Shown: positions 46,505-55,289 of the stretch, one piece after another
How positions within the stretch are numbered: the stretch's first letter is position 1
Layout of the letters: the number at the start of each line of letters is the position of its first letter
DNA from: Schizochytrium sp. CCTCC M209059
Taxonomy: Eukaryota > Sar > Bigyra > Thraustochytrida > Thraustochytriidae
NCBI GenBank assembly: GCA_000818945.1
Contig: KN805379.1
Location: forward strand, 689,756-753,755
Length of the DNA stretch: 64,000 nucleotides
Direction: 5' to 3'
The notes under the pieces: model-generated
What the model was told of the DNA's origin: nothing
The model's database searches: none
The model's input: only the letters and a program-made list of their open reading frames with translations
Program-made: the position numbers and the translations under genes

Positions 46505-49042
46505 ATGTCGTCGTCCCGCGCGGCTGGCGGTCCGCAGCCATGGTGGGCGAACCAAGGGCATAACCGTGCCATGGCGGAGCGCGCGACGCAGCTCGCGAAA
46601 CAGAGAAAGAAGTGGTCGCTCGCGGGGTGCGCGCTGATCTCGTGGATGCTCGTGTACATCGCGGGCGCTTCAATGTAAGTTGCATCTCCCGGACTGACAG
46701 ACATCCTTTGTTTTTCTCCTTGGTTCCTTGCTGACAAATGGCGAGCAAACCTGCGCAGCTTCATGTTCGGACGTGGCGACAGCGCCGGCGACGACGCAAG
46801 CTCGGTCCAGGCCATTGGCACTAAACGACATTTGGCAAAGTCTTGCCGCTTTTATGGCCCTGCAGACGGTTACCTTCTCGGTTGCGTACAGGACTGTATC
46901 GGATTTGCAAGGCTTGCCCCGGCACTGCATGCATGCGCGGCAGACGTTGCTTGTTCTGGTGTCACCTATGTGCCTTGGGAGCAAGAACAGCGTCGCTTTG
47001 AGCTTCGCGGTGGCAACATGCCCGTCGGGCCTCGAATGACCCCTGATGGACAGGTATCATTTGTCGTCGAAACCTGCGAAGATGGCAGACCAGGGTGGAA
47101 TCCTGATGCTCCTCCAAAGCCAATCAAGAGCTCGCAGCGCGCGAAGCGCTCATCGCAGGACCTCAGCGCGGGCCTTGTCGATGCTGCTGGCGGTGCTCTT
47201 GATGCTGCTAACGTAGACCAAGGCGCGGCAAAACGGAGGAAAAGTGGTCTTCGACAGGTAAACTCAAATGATGCCCAGCCAAATCATTTTGAAGGAGGTT
47301 CTGCGCTTGCAGCGCTCGAAGCGCGTCTTGAAGAGGAGGCAGGGGCCGTACGCTCTGATCTGACGCCTGTTGTGGAGAATCAAGAAGAAGAAGAAGAAGC
47401 AGAAGAAGAAGAAGAAGAAGAGGCCTCATATGACAAGGACGCAGAGGAAGATGCTGAACCCCTCAATGGCGATGTCGAAAAAGAGAATGACAACAACGTC
47501 AAAGACGCTGATGCTACAGGTGCTGCTTTTGCTAGCCCGCGCGACATTGACAGCGACAATGACAAGGGTAGAGCGCAAGGGACGGATGATAATGACAGTC
47601 ACGGAAACGTGGAGAACGTGGAAGAGGAGGACGAAGAGGAGGACGATGCCGAGGAGGATGAAGAGGGAAACGGGGATGAGGAAGAAGAGGGAGATAAAGA
47701 CGATGACAGTAAAGTTGAAACTTCCGAAACGCACATCGAGGTTCAAGGTCCGGCAAGTGACCCCTTTAAAGAGCCTTTCGGCGACGCGTTGGGTCCGCAC
47801 GTGATTGCGGAACGACCGGAAGAAAGCGCGGACTTTGAGGTCAAACTCTGGACTCCACCTGGCGTGGATCTCGATGATGATGCTGCTGTCGATGCGGTGG
47901 GAACTTACGAAGACGGGAAACCCACAATTTTCGTTGGAATTGCATCGTATCGTGACTCGATGTGCGGCGATACACTCGAACGCGCATTGCACTGGGCCAC
48001 GTATCCCGAGAGACTGCGATTTGGCGTCGCAGAACAAAATGCGCCAATTGATGAACATTGTTTCCACGTGAAGCGACCTTGCGCTGAAGATCCCGAGCAA
48101 CTGCTGTGCAAGTATCGTGCCAATATTCGCATTCATAAAGTGAGCGCTCTGGAGGCGCGCGGACCCACCTTTGGCCGCTTTCGTGCCGACAGCTTGTATC
48201 GAGGGGAGTACTATGCTTTGCAGGTAGACGCACACATGTACTTTGTCAAGGGCTGGGACGAGGATATGGTGTCGCAGTTCGAGAGCACGGGGAACGAGTA
48301 CGCCGTTCTTTCCACGTACCCTTCGGACGCAGTCCGACAAAATTTTGACGAGGGAAATGCCAGGTCTTTGAGCAAGACTACCCCTGCAATTTGCGACTCG
48401 CGATTCATTGGCGACAGGCAAATGACCAAGCACAACGCGGCGCAGGAGTTCTACCCACCGCACGACATTCCGACGCCAATCTTGCAGATTTGGTGGGCTG
48501 CAGGCGTATCATTTTCAAGAGGACACCGGATATTACGGGCGCCTTATGATTGCTGTCTCCCCATGGTGTTTGACGGCGAGGAGACCTCGATGGCATTCCG
48601 GGCGTGGACGCATGGATATGACTTTTACACTTTTCACCACAGCGTCGTCTTTCACCCCTACAACCGGAAAAACCGCCCGCCACTCTATTGGGAAAACAAA
48701 AAAGTTGATGCTAGCGCGCGCGCCCGCGATCTTGTCATGTCGGAGCGTCGTCTGCGCAAAATCTATGGTTTGGAAACGAAAGGACCGTACTTTGACAAAG
48801 ACATTGAGCGTTTTGGGCTGGGAAAGCGCAGGCCGCTCGTCAAATTTTGGAAGGTTTTTGGCGTCGACTTTCGCAAGAATCGCATTCGAAATCAGTGCAG
48901 GCCAGCTACCTCCGGCGCCATTCACCGCGTGCTCACACCGTTTCTCAGACCGGATGGTAAGGGTATCGACTACACGAAGGTGAGAGACGATATGAATTTT
49001 GTCAAGGCAGGCAAACGTCAACGCAAGGGTCGCGACAAGTAA
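46505..49042 (+). CDS. GT60-family glycosyltransferase, type II membrane protein
   Basis: Two exons: 46505-46674 and 46759-49042. The intron 46675-46758 has a GTAAGT donor and a GCGCAG acceptor; the split Ile codon keeps frame, giving 817 aa. Exon 1 supplies a short basic cytosolic tail and a single membrane anchor (about residues 37-60). Next is a Cys-containing PAN-like segment (about 80-160) and then a very acidic stem (about 260-385, with Glu and Asp runs). The catalytic part (about 445-730) shows 'TIFVGIASYRDSMCGDTL', 'YALQVDAHMYFVKGWDEDM' with the Asp-x-His metal/sugar motif, 'ILQIWWAAGVSFSRG' and 'CCLPMVFDGEETSMAFRAWT'. This matches the GlcNAc-transferase family that includes Skp1-hydroxyproline and trypanosome mucin GlcNAc-transferases. 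A Golgi location is inferred from the topology. Confidence 0.92.
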
Positions 49043-49437
49043 TTTTTTTTTTTTTTACAATATGTTGTCTATGCACCAACGCACCAACGTACACTTACTT
49101 AACTATACCCACCGCACAGACCTGATTGACACATCGTAAAAATTACAATGGGCATTTATTGAACTTTTTTGCGAGGAAACAAATAAAGTATGCGATGGTC
49201 GTGTACCATAGATTCGGAAATGTAAAACCTCTTGTCAAGATAGCAGCATTGAGAAGAGAATCAGAGGAATAAGTGAAGGCCTTCGAGATTTGGCATCTTC
49301 TCATTTTCATCGATCATGAAAAACAAGACACAATCGACTTGCAGCTACTCAAAGCGAATTTTTTAAAAATGCAAAAAAAAATCTTGGCTTTGTGTCCTTT
49401 GAAGCAAAAAGGAAGCGTAATCTATGTGCCTCTGTTT
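49043..49437. other. Intergenic, convergent 3' ends
   Basis: 395 AT-rich bases with a T tract right after the GT60 stop. No gene is supported. Confidence 0.6.
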
Positions 49438-50397
49438 TCAATAGTACTTGGTGCCAAAGACTTCGAGATCAAAGTCCTTTTTCACTTGCGCGCGGCCTTG
49501 GGAGACTGTCGATTGAGCGTCCTCTGAAAGTGTCGAGCGGTCGTACATGGGATGAAATGGAGGCTGCATGACTGCAAGCTCCTGTTCGCTCATGCCATCA
49601 AGAAAAGCTTCTGGCCAGCGCTCGGAGCAGTATCCGCGTGCAAACGCGTGCGTGGCAGGCGCAAAGCGGAAAAGTGCGACGCGCCGCTGCCGATCTGCAG
49701 GCGTCCAAGGCAAGCAGCCATGGACAGTGGCCTCGCTAAAAAGGACAACATCTCCTGCCTGAGTGACGGGCTGTTCAACGCATGTCTCGAGAAAATCTGC
49801 GTCATCGCCATCCAGCATCGCTTTGGTAATGGGAAAGTTCATTTTGTGCGAGCCTCGCACAACACAGAAGCCGCCATCGCCAGCATTGTGGTCTGAGAGC
49901 TGAAACGAGACCCCCAAGAGAGTGTTGTATATCTCACCCTGCACGCATCGGTACTGCAGCTGAGGGACGAAGCGTCCGGAAGCCGTGAGTGGTCCACCAT
50001 GAAGTCCAAAACCTTCTGCGCCTTGGTTTTGGCCTAATACAAGCGGAGAATGGTCCAGTCGGTACCCCTCGCCAACAAGTGCATGCAGCGTCGAGACGAG
50101 ACCGGGATGCGCAAGCATTTTTCGGAAGACGCGTCTGTGCGGATCTTCCCAGCCGAGCATACCGGCCATGTCGAGCCTGCCCGTCTTCATATCGCCGGCA
50201 AACTTGGTCTCATCCTTGGAGTTCCGCACGGGCGCACCACGCTCGTGCCACGTATGAGCATCGATGGCCGTGTTTGCTGCGGCGACCTCTTCCTTGGTCA
50301 GAACGTTGCGTATCACCACAAAGCCCTGCAGGTCAAAGAGCAGCCGCGTGCGCTCCAAAGTCTGCATTGTCTGCTGCGCAGCGCGCGCTCCGCTCAT
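49438..50397 (-). CDS. PhyH-family Fe(II)/2-oxoglutarate dioxygenase-like protein
   Basis: 319 residues from the ATG at 50397. It has the jelly-roll of the phytanoyl-CoA dioxygenase family: 'LQGFVVIRNVLTKEEV', 'YRLDHSPLVL', 'EGFGLHGGPL', 'LLGVSFQLSDHNAGDGGFCVVRGSHK', 'AGDVVLFSEATVHGCLPW' and 'RRVALFRFAP'. Candidate iron ligands are His133 and His226. The usual HxD carboxylate position is Gly135 (H-G-G), and an Arg near 240 would bind 2-oxoglutarate. Replacement of the Asp occurs in non-haem halogenases and in a subset of PhyH relatives, so the reaction cannot be assumed to be hydroxylation. No PTS1 tail; it ends '-TKYY'. Single exon. Substrate unknown. Confidence 0.9.
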   Translation of the reverse strand: MSGARAAQQTMQTLERTRLLFDLQGFVVIRNVLTKEEVAAANTAIDAHTWHERGAPVRNSKDETKFAGDMKTGRLDMAGMLGWEDPHRRVFRKMLAHPGLVSTLHALVGEGYRLDHSPLVLGQNQGAEGFGLHGGPLTASGRFVPQLQYRCVQGEIYNTLLGVSFQLSDHNAGDGGFCVVRGSHKMNFPITKAMLDGDDADFLETCVEQPVTQAGDVVLFSEATVHGCLPWTPADRQRRVALFRFAPATHAFARGYCSERWPEAFLDGMSEQELAVMQPPFHPMYDRSTLSEDAQSTVSQGRAQVKKDFDLEVFGTKYY

Positions 50398-50916
50398 CGA
50401 GACAGCCTCCTGCAATACAGGGTATGCGCACTTTGGCCCGCTCGCTGCCTCTCGTGCCTCTGAATGACTGATAGCTCATCGGATGAGCACGACAAGTTCA
50501 CCTCCTCCAAGCCGACCTCATCGAGCCTGTGCGATCGCAATCAATCAATGCGAGGCAGAACCACCTCTATCTGGCGCGAACAACTTCTGTTTTTCCTCCG
50601 CCAGCAGCAGCAGCAGCAGCAGCAGTTGCCGCCGGCACTGGCCCTGGCGGTCTCAACATATTCGAGCAGCCGCATCTGAGCAAAGCTTCGTGGGACCCAG
50701 CTTGGACGGATGAAGCCCGCATAATCCAAGGCTCTCTTGGCTTATAGTACCACCTAGTTCTAATTATGAATACAATAGTGAACCTCGAAACGGCTAGTTG
50801 GAGAAAGGAGGACCGTCGCGCGAGGAGGACTGCCAGACTACAGACGCCACTCTCTCCAGCGACGTGGCGGGTGCGCGCGTGGAAACTCATTCACGAGACG
50901 CAAAGAGCTCGCAAAG
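50398..50916. promoter_or_regulatory. Divergent promoter region, PhyH / CFAP418
   Basis: 519 bases between divergent starts, with a (CAG)8 run at 50601-50624. Three short plus frames cross the CAG run (poly-Gln, poly-Ser or poly-Ala). One ends in a gene-like 'ASWDPAWTDEARIIQGSLG', but none has a convincing start or length, so I do not call a gene. Confidence 0.5.
50601..50624. repeat. (CAG)8 trinucleotide run
   Basis: Eight perfect CAG units in the leader/promoter region upstream of CFAP418. Confidence 0.95.
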
Positions 50917-51851
50917 ATGGACGCTGACCTTGACGACTTGCTTGCCGACGTTGGTTTCGCGTGTGAAGAGGCTCCCGCGCGAACGTTTGAAGAGACGAAA
51001 AACCGAGAGCGCGCCCCCAAAGCACTCGTTCGAGGAAAGGCGCGCCGAGGAGAGCAGACGAAGACACAGACGCAAATGCGCAAGCATACGGACGAAGAAA
51101 ATGGCGTTGATGCCCTTCTTCGTGAGTTGCGTTTTGACAGCGACGAGGAGGAACTCGTTGATAGGGAAAGACGCGATCCGACGCGAAGCGCGAGAAATAA
51201 CAACAGCTCCCAAACGATGTCATTTTCAAGTCGTAGCAGTTCCGGAACAGCCTCCAATAGCAGCGGCACAGGTGGCACAGGTGGCACAGGTGGTGCAGGG
51301 TAAGTTGGTGAAAAACAAGTATTCACAAGACGAGCACAAGAGTCTGACGCGTGCTTAATTGAGTAGGTTCGCGGTGCTCGGTGGTGAGTCTGCGCGCATC
51401 GATCGCCAGGGTTCGCTTGCACGAAAAATTGCCAGCGCAGACTTGCACTGTGTGAACTGCGACATGAGCGTGAACCGATGGACGGGCCGCGCCTGGGCAG
51501 AAAAGGCAGACTATATTTTTTTTCGCAACACAGCTCCGGACAGGGTACGTAAAACGACCGACGCGTTTCGCATCAGCGCCAATAGGATTTGCACGCACGC
51601 ATAAGACTGACGAATTGTCGCATTCGTACGACCTGCATACAGATGAAAATGCGTACCATGCTAGTCCCAAACGAGGGCTTTGCAGCGTACGCATGTCAGT
51701 GTTCCTGGATTGCAGTCGATGAATTCGTTCAGGTTCGTATAGGTACGTTTGTCTCGACTTAAATTGTATTCAAGGATAGGAGATAGAAGCGCTGACGCCA
51801 TGCACAGGACAACGAGTTGACGGCAAGGCGCTCAATTGGGTGGCGAATTGA
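50917..51851 (+). CDS. CFAP418: CFAP418 (C8orf37) cilium-associated protein, four exons
   Basis: Exons 50917-51299, 51367-51544, 51643-51742 and 51808-51851. Introns have GTAAGT, GTACGT and GTACGT donors with AG acceptors, and phases agree throughout, giving 234 aa (human 207). The N-terminus 'MDADLDDLLADVGFAC' matches the family's acidic start. A low-complexity Ser/Gly-Thr linker ends exon 1. The C-terminal domain has 'LHCVNCDMSVNRW', 'ADYIFFRNTAPD' and 'GFAAYACQCSWIAVDEF', and the last exon supplies 'ALNWVA', equivalent to the conserved terminal Leu-x-Trp-Val. In animals it works at the ciliary base and in photoreceptor disc formation. Its presence implies that this organism builds cilia (flagellated spores). 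Confidence 0.93.
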
Positions 51852-51979
51852 CATTGCAACAATAAATCCAGTAAATAGACTCTAAGCTTGTTTTGACCAT
51901 TTCTATAAGAGTAAGACAAAGGATGAGTTAAATTAAAATGCTCCAGGTCTAGCATCCCGCCTTTGGGTATTCGTTATTT

Positions 51980-52435
51980 TTAGAGATGGGGAGACACAAC
52001 GTTGTAGGCGAAGGCAAGAATGCCGGCCAATCCAACGTTGTACGCAATAGAGCGAAAAGGCTGAAGACCAAACACGTAGCAAGGCGTGAAGAGCACACGG
52101 CCCGCCACAAAGGCAGTAACTGCGGCCGCGTGCACTGTCGGATCAGCGCCGGCCAAAAGACTCATGGACATGAGCGCAAGGCCCAGAGGGAGGTTCTCAA
52201 AATCGTTGCGGAGGACATTCTGCCAACGCTTGTACCGCTCCGAGGTGCCTGCCTTGAGGTTCTGCTGCGAGCTGGTCAGCGCGCTGACAGAGGCCTGGTC
52301 CTCGGCCGGGTGCGCGCCCTCTGCGAGGCTGGCCGCGAGGGAACCAAACGTCGTGCCCAGAAAGCGTACCGTAAGCACGCCCAGCCCAAGCGCCGTGGTG
52401 CGCAGGGCAGCGTCGTCAATGATCACCTGAAGCAT
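51980..52435 (-). CDS. MAPEG-family membrane protein
   Basis: 151 residues from the ATG at 52435 with four hydrophobic segments (about 10-35, 78-95, 100-118, 130-148). The family signature lies between the first two: 'RYKRWQNVLRNDFENLPLGLALM' has the Arg, Asn, Glu-Asn-x-Pro pattern that binds glutathione. MAPEG proteins include microsomal glutathione transferases and leukotriene/prostaglandin synthases; this one most resembles the MGST1/PTGES side. An endoplasmic-reticulum or outer mitochondrial membrane site is expected. It converges with CFAP418 (128 bases between the 3' ends). Confidence 0.9.
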   Translation of the reverse strand: MLQVIIDDAALRTTALGLGVLTVRFLGTTFGSLAASLAEGAHPAEDQASVSALTSSQQNLKAGTSERYKRWQNVLRNDFENLPLGLALMSMSLLAGADPTVHAAAVTAFVAGRVLFTPCYVFGLQPFRSIAYNVGLAGILAFAYNVVSPHL

Positions 52436-52880
52436 CTTTCCCTTGTCTTGCTCGGCTCTGCGCGGCTTTGCTGTCTTCTGCTGCTCTGCTCCTTCTCAGT
52501 CTGTAGTTACACGCTATCTTCGATCGGGTTTTGCTGCGACTCGGCGGTGTCCGCATCCGCGATATCCTGTTTCTCCACTGAGTCCAACTTCTTTCCTCTC
52601 CTTTTCCCCTCACACTAGGCTCACCTCGCGTCAAGGCGGAACCGGGTGACGCTCACGGAAGTCTGTCATGCCCTACCCCTGGTGTGAATGAGGCTTACGT
52701 CTTCCTTGTTTTTGGGGGGCAGCCGTAGAGTATTTTTGTGAGGAGACAAAATTCATGGCCTCTTGATCGCCACTGGGGCAAACTCCAAAGCGCGATGCCA
52801 GCTGGTACCACGGTAGACATGGTACCATCATTTGGCACGCTCGAATCTAGGCACGTGCCGAACACAGAACAACATTGAGG
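52436..52880. promoter_or_regulatory. Divergent promoter region, MAPEG / DUF1697
   Basis: 445 bases with a pyrimidine-rich stretch near 52440-52510 next to the MAPEG start. No gene is seen. Confidence 0.55.
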
Positions 52881-53717
52881 ATGCGGACGACTCGCGCGGC
52901 GTCGCTCCGCAAGCGCGAGCGGCAGAAGGAAGAGCTTGGCGGCGAGCAAGGCGTGGACAGCCTTGATAAGAAAAACGTTGACGGCAAGTGCACCACGGGC
53001 AAGAAACAAGCGAAGGGGGCGAGGGCAACGAAAAGGACTAAAACGAAACCAGCGCCACCACCGCCTTTATCGTTGCCAGCAAAAAAGGATCAACCTGTCG
53101 ATGCTGAAAAGGGTACCAAGTCCACGCCAAAGATTGCAGAGACCAAAGCGGGCGATGAGGGAGCGGTGGGCATGTCATCGTGCACATTCTTGGCTTTTAT
53201 CCGTGGCGTGAATGTGAGCGGAGCGCGGCCGATGCCCATGGCCAAATTGCGCGATGTTTTGAACAAGGTCCCAGCGTTCAGCAAGGTCTCCACACTGGTG
53301 CAGTCAGGCAACATCAAGCTCGACGCGCCGGCAACAACGTCCGAAGCTGTCCAAGCGACCTTGAAGGATCTCATTGAGGAACACTTTGGCTACGATGTTC
53401 CAGTCATGGTCTTCACTCGTGACGAGCTCTGCGCCATTAACGAGGCTAATCCTTACAAGGAAGCGTCTTCGGCAGACCACCGCAAGGTTCACGTTGGGTT
53501 TTTCGACAAGTGCCCTGATGCCGAGCGCGTCACCGCTTTGCAATCGCAAGCACCGTTCCCGCAGAATGAAGAATTTACTGTGCTGAAGAATTGCATGTTC
53601 CTACACACACCACTCGGCTACGGGCGTGCCAAGGTGAACAGCAACTTTCTCGAGAAGCATCTCGACATCGAGCTCACCTGTCGCAACATGAATACAATTG
53701 CCAAGCTGTTGAGCTAG
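52881..53717 (+). CDS. DUF1697-family protein with basic N-terminal extension
   Basis: 278 residues, ATG at 52881. The first 95 residues are Lys/Arg/Pro-rich low complexity with nuclear-localisation-like clusters ('KKQAKGARATKRTKTK'). The DUF1697 domain follows: 'TFLAFIRGVNVSGARPMPMA', 'LRDVLNKV', 'VSTLVQSGNIKLDAP', 'VMVFTRDEL' and a C-terminal 'NSNFLEKHL' with 'RNMNTIAKL' (family RNW.T...L). The family is common in bacteria and its biochemical role is not established. The added basic extension is absent from bacterial members. It is followed, on the same strand, by a DinB-like gene, another mainly bacterial family. Confidence 0.9.
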   Translation: MRTTRAASLRKRERQKEELGGEQGVDSLDKKNVDGKCTTGKKQAKGARATKRTKTKPAPPPPLSLPAKKDQPVDAEKGTKSTPKIAETKAGDEGAVGMSSCTFLAFIRGVNVSGARPMPMAKLRDVLNKVPAFSKVSTLVQSGNIKLDAPATTSEAVQATLKDLIEEHFGYDVPVMVFTRDELCAINEANPYKEASSADHRKVHVGFFDKCPDAERVTALQSQAPFPQNEEFTVLKNCMFLHTPLGYGRAKVNSNFLEKHLDIELTCRNMNTIAKLLS

Positions 53718-54354
53718 ACGACCATTTTGCTAGCTGCGAAAAACAACGCATCCATACCTCTGGATCCTTCTCTCTCCTTGTTCCTTTCCACCTCTCCTTC
53801 TATCTGCCTGCCTGTCTACCAGTCTACTTGCCTGGACGCCTGCCTGCTTGCATGCACCTTTACCTGGCCGACGAACGTCGTCGCCTCGCCTCGCCTCGCG
53901 TCCCCGTCATCCTTCCCTGCTTGTTCTTCTGTGGCTTTTACTATACAACTACACTACATATACTCCTGCACTGCACTGCGACTTGGATCGATCGACTTGG
54001 ATATTAACATTAAATAATGAACTTGGAACTCAAAAGTTCCGAGGGAGAGAGTCCGCGAGGCAGGCTGCAGCAAACGCACATCGGCGGCTCGACGCAACGC
54101 AGCAAGACTCGGAGCAGCGGTGCGGCAAGAGGGCGCGCGGACAGACTGCAAGCTTGGATAGATCGCACGCATAGATCGATCTCGCGCGCACAGCTGCGAG
54201 CGGTCAGCGACGAAGCGAGGTGCACATTCCGAGAGCCGCGAGGTCCGCGAGGTCCGTCCTCGACGGACGCCGCCGCGACTAAGACGTCCGAAAGAAGGAG
54301 GGACGCACGCACGCACGCACGCACGCTCGCTCGCACGCGCACGGGGTGACAACC
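53718..54354. other. Intergenic region between DUF1697 and DinB-like genes
   Basis: 637 bases with CTGCCTGC- and GCACGCAC-type short repeats (about 53805-53850 and 54302-54335). It should hold the DUF1697 3' end and the DinB-like promoter. No supported gene. Confidence 0.55.
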
Positions 54355-54966
54355 ATGCCGACCAAGCTCGTTGAGGCGTCGAGGCGCGTGCTGATGCAAA
54401 AACAGCTTCTTCTGAGCACCATGGAGAGACTCGGGTGTTATGAGGCGTATGCGACCAAATGCTCAGTCGTGGGGTCAACGATCGGCGGTCACGTGCGGCA
54501 TGCCTTGGACCACTACGATCGCGCTCTGGATGGTATCTTGAGCAAGGCCACGGCAAGTTCGAGCTTGTCTCTGGTCGACTATGACACGCGCTTGCGCGGG
54601 GGCGATGTGGAGAAAGACCTGAGCTCCGCTGTTGAGGCCATTCTGAACTGCAGCGAAAGACTCGGGAGCATCACGGAGGAAATGCTTGCACGACCGATGC
54701 AAGTGCAGTTTAATCTTTCAGGCAATGATGACTCGAAGTTTACCTTTGAGTCGTACGCAGCACGAGAGCTCTGGTTTGCAGCGCATCATTCGATTCACCA
54801 TCAGGCCATGATTAAGCTTATCATCCAGTGTCACGGTGAAAAGAAAACTCTCGCTCAGGCTCTTCCTCGCGATTTTGGCATGGCTCCCTCGACGGTCTTG
54901 CACAACAACACTAGCAACAATGCTGCGTCTGCTTCGGCTTCCGGTGCCGCCTCATCGTCGGGGTGA
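54355..54966 (+). CDS. DinB-like four-helix protein
   Basis: 203 residues from the ATG at 54355. Four-helix-bundle make-up with the family's metal-site patterns 'GGHVRHALDHYDRAL' near residue 45 and 'AARELWFAAHHSIHHQAMIK' near 145, then 'DFGMAPSTVLHN' (family FGxAPST). Conserved His residues at the ends of helices 1 and 4 bind a divalent metal in DinB relatives; the enzymatic role of this branch is unsettled (thiol transferase-like in some). The Ser/Ala tail after 190 is low complexity. Single exon. Confidence 0.88.
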   Translation: MPTKLVEASRRVLMQKQLLLSTMERLGCYEAYATKCSVVGSTIGGHVRHALDHYDRALDGILSKATASSSLSLVDYDTRLRGGDVEKDLSSAVEAILNCSERLGSITEEMLARPMQVQFNLSGNDDSKFTFESYAARELWFAAHHSIHHQAMIKLIIQCHGEKKTLAQALPRDFGMAPSTVLHNNTSNNAASASASGAASSSG

Positions 54967-55289
54967 CTGGCCTCTTTTCCCTCCTTTTCCCCTTTTGCGA
55001 AGTTCACATTGTCATTGCCTTCCTTTCCTCTTAGCACATACACACTACCAACCTGTTTGAATCTATTTCCTCACACATTCCTTTTGCGAACGAATAGGCG
55101 TACTCATCTGCTCGAGACATTGAACATCTTCTTAAGATCAAGCGTACGAAGAGGCAGGCACGCATGCCAGTTGGCTCGAAGCTTGGGCCAAGCAAAGCCC
55201 AACAAAAGATCTTTCGTTTCCTGTCAACTCCATTTTCGAACGTCTGACAAATGAGTGAAAAGTAATCTAAGCAAGTCAGCAGCAGGCCC
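54967..55289. other. Intergenic, convergent 3' ends
   Basis: 323 bases between DinB-like and OSCA genes. No feature is supported. Confidence 0.6.

Noticed and set aside
50464..50747. Small plus-strand gene with poly-Gln or poly-Ala over the CAG run
   Set aside because: Three frames compete, starts are weak and no domain is seen; the ending looks protein-like but cannot be supported.
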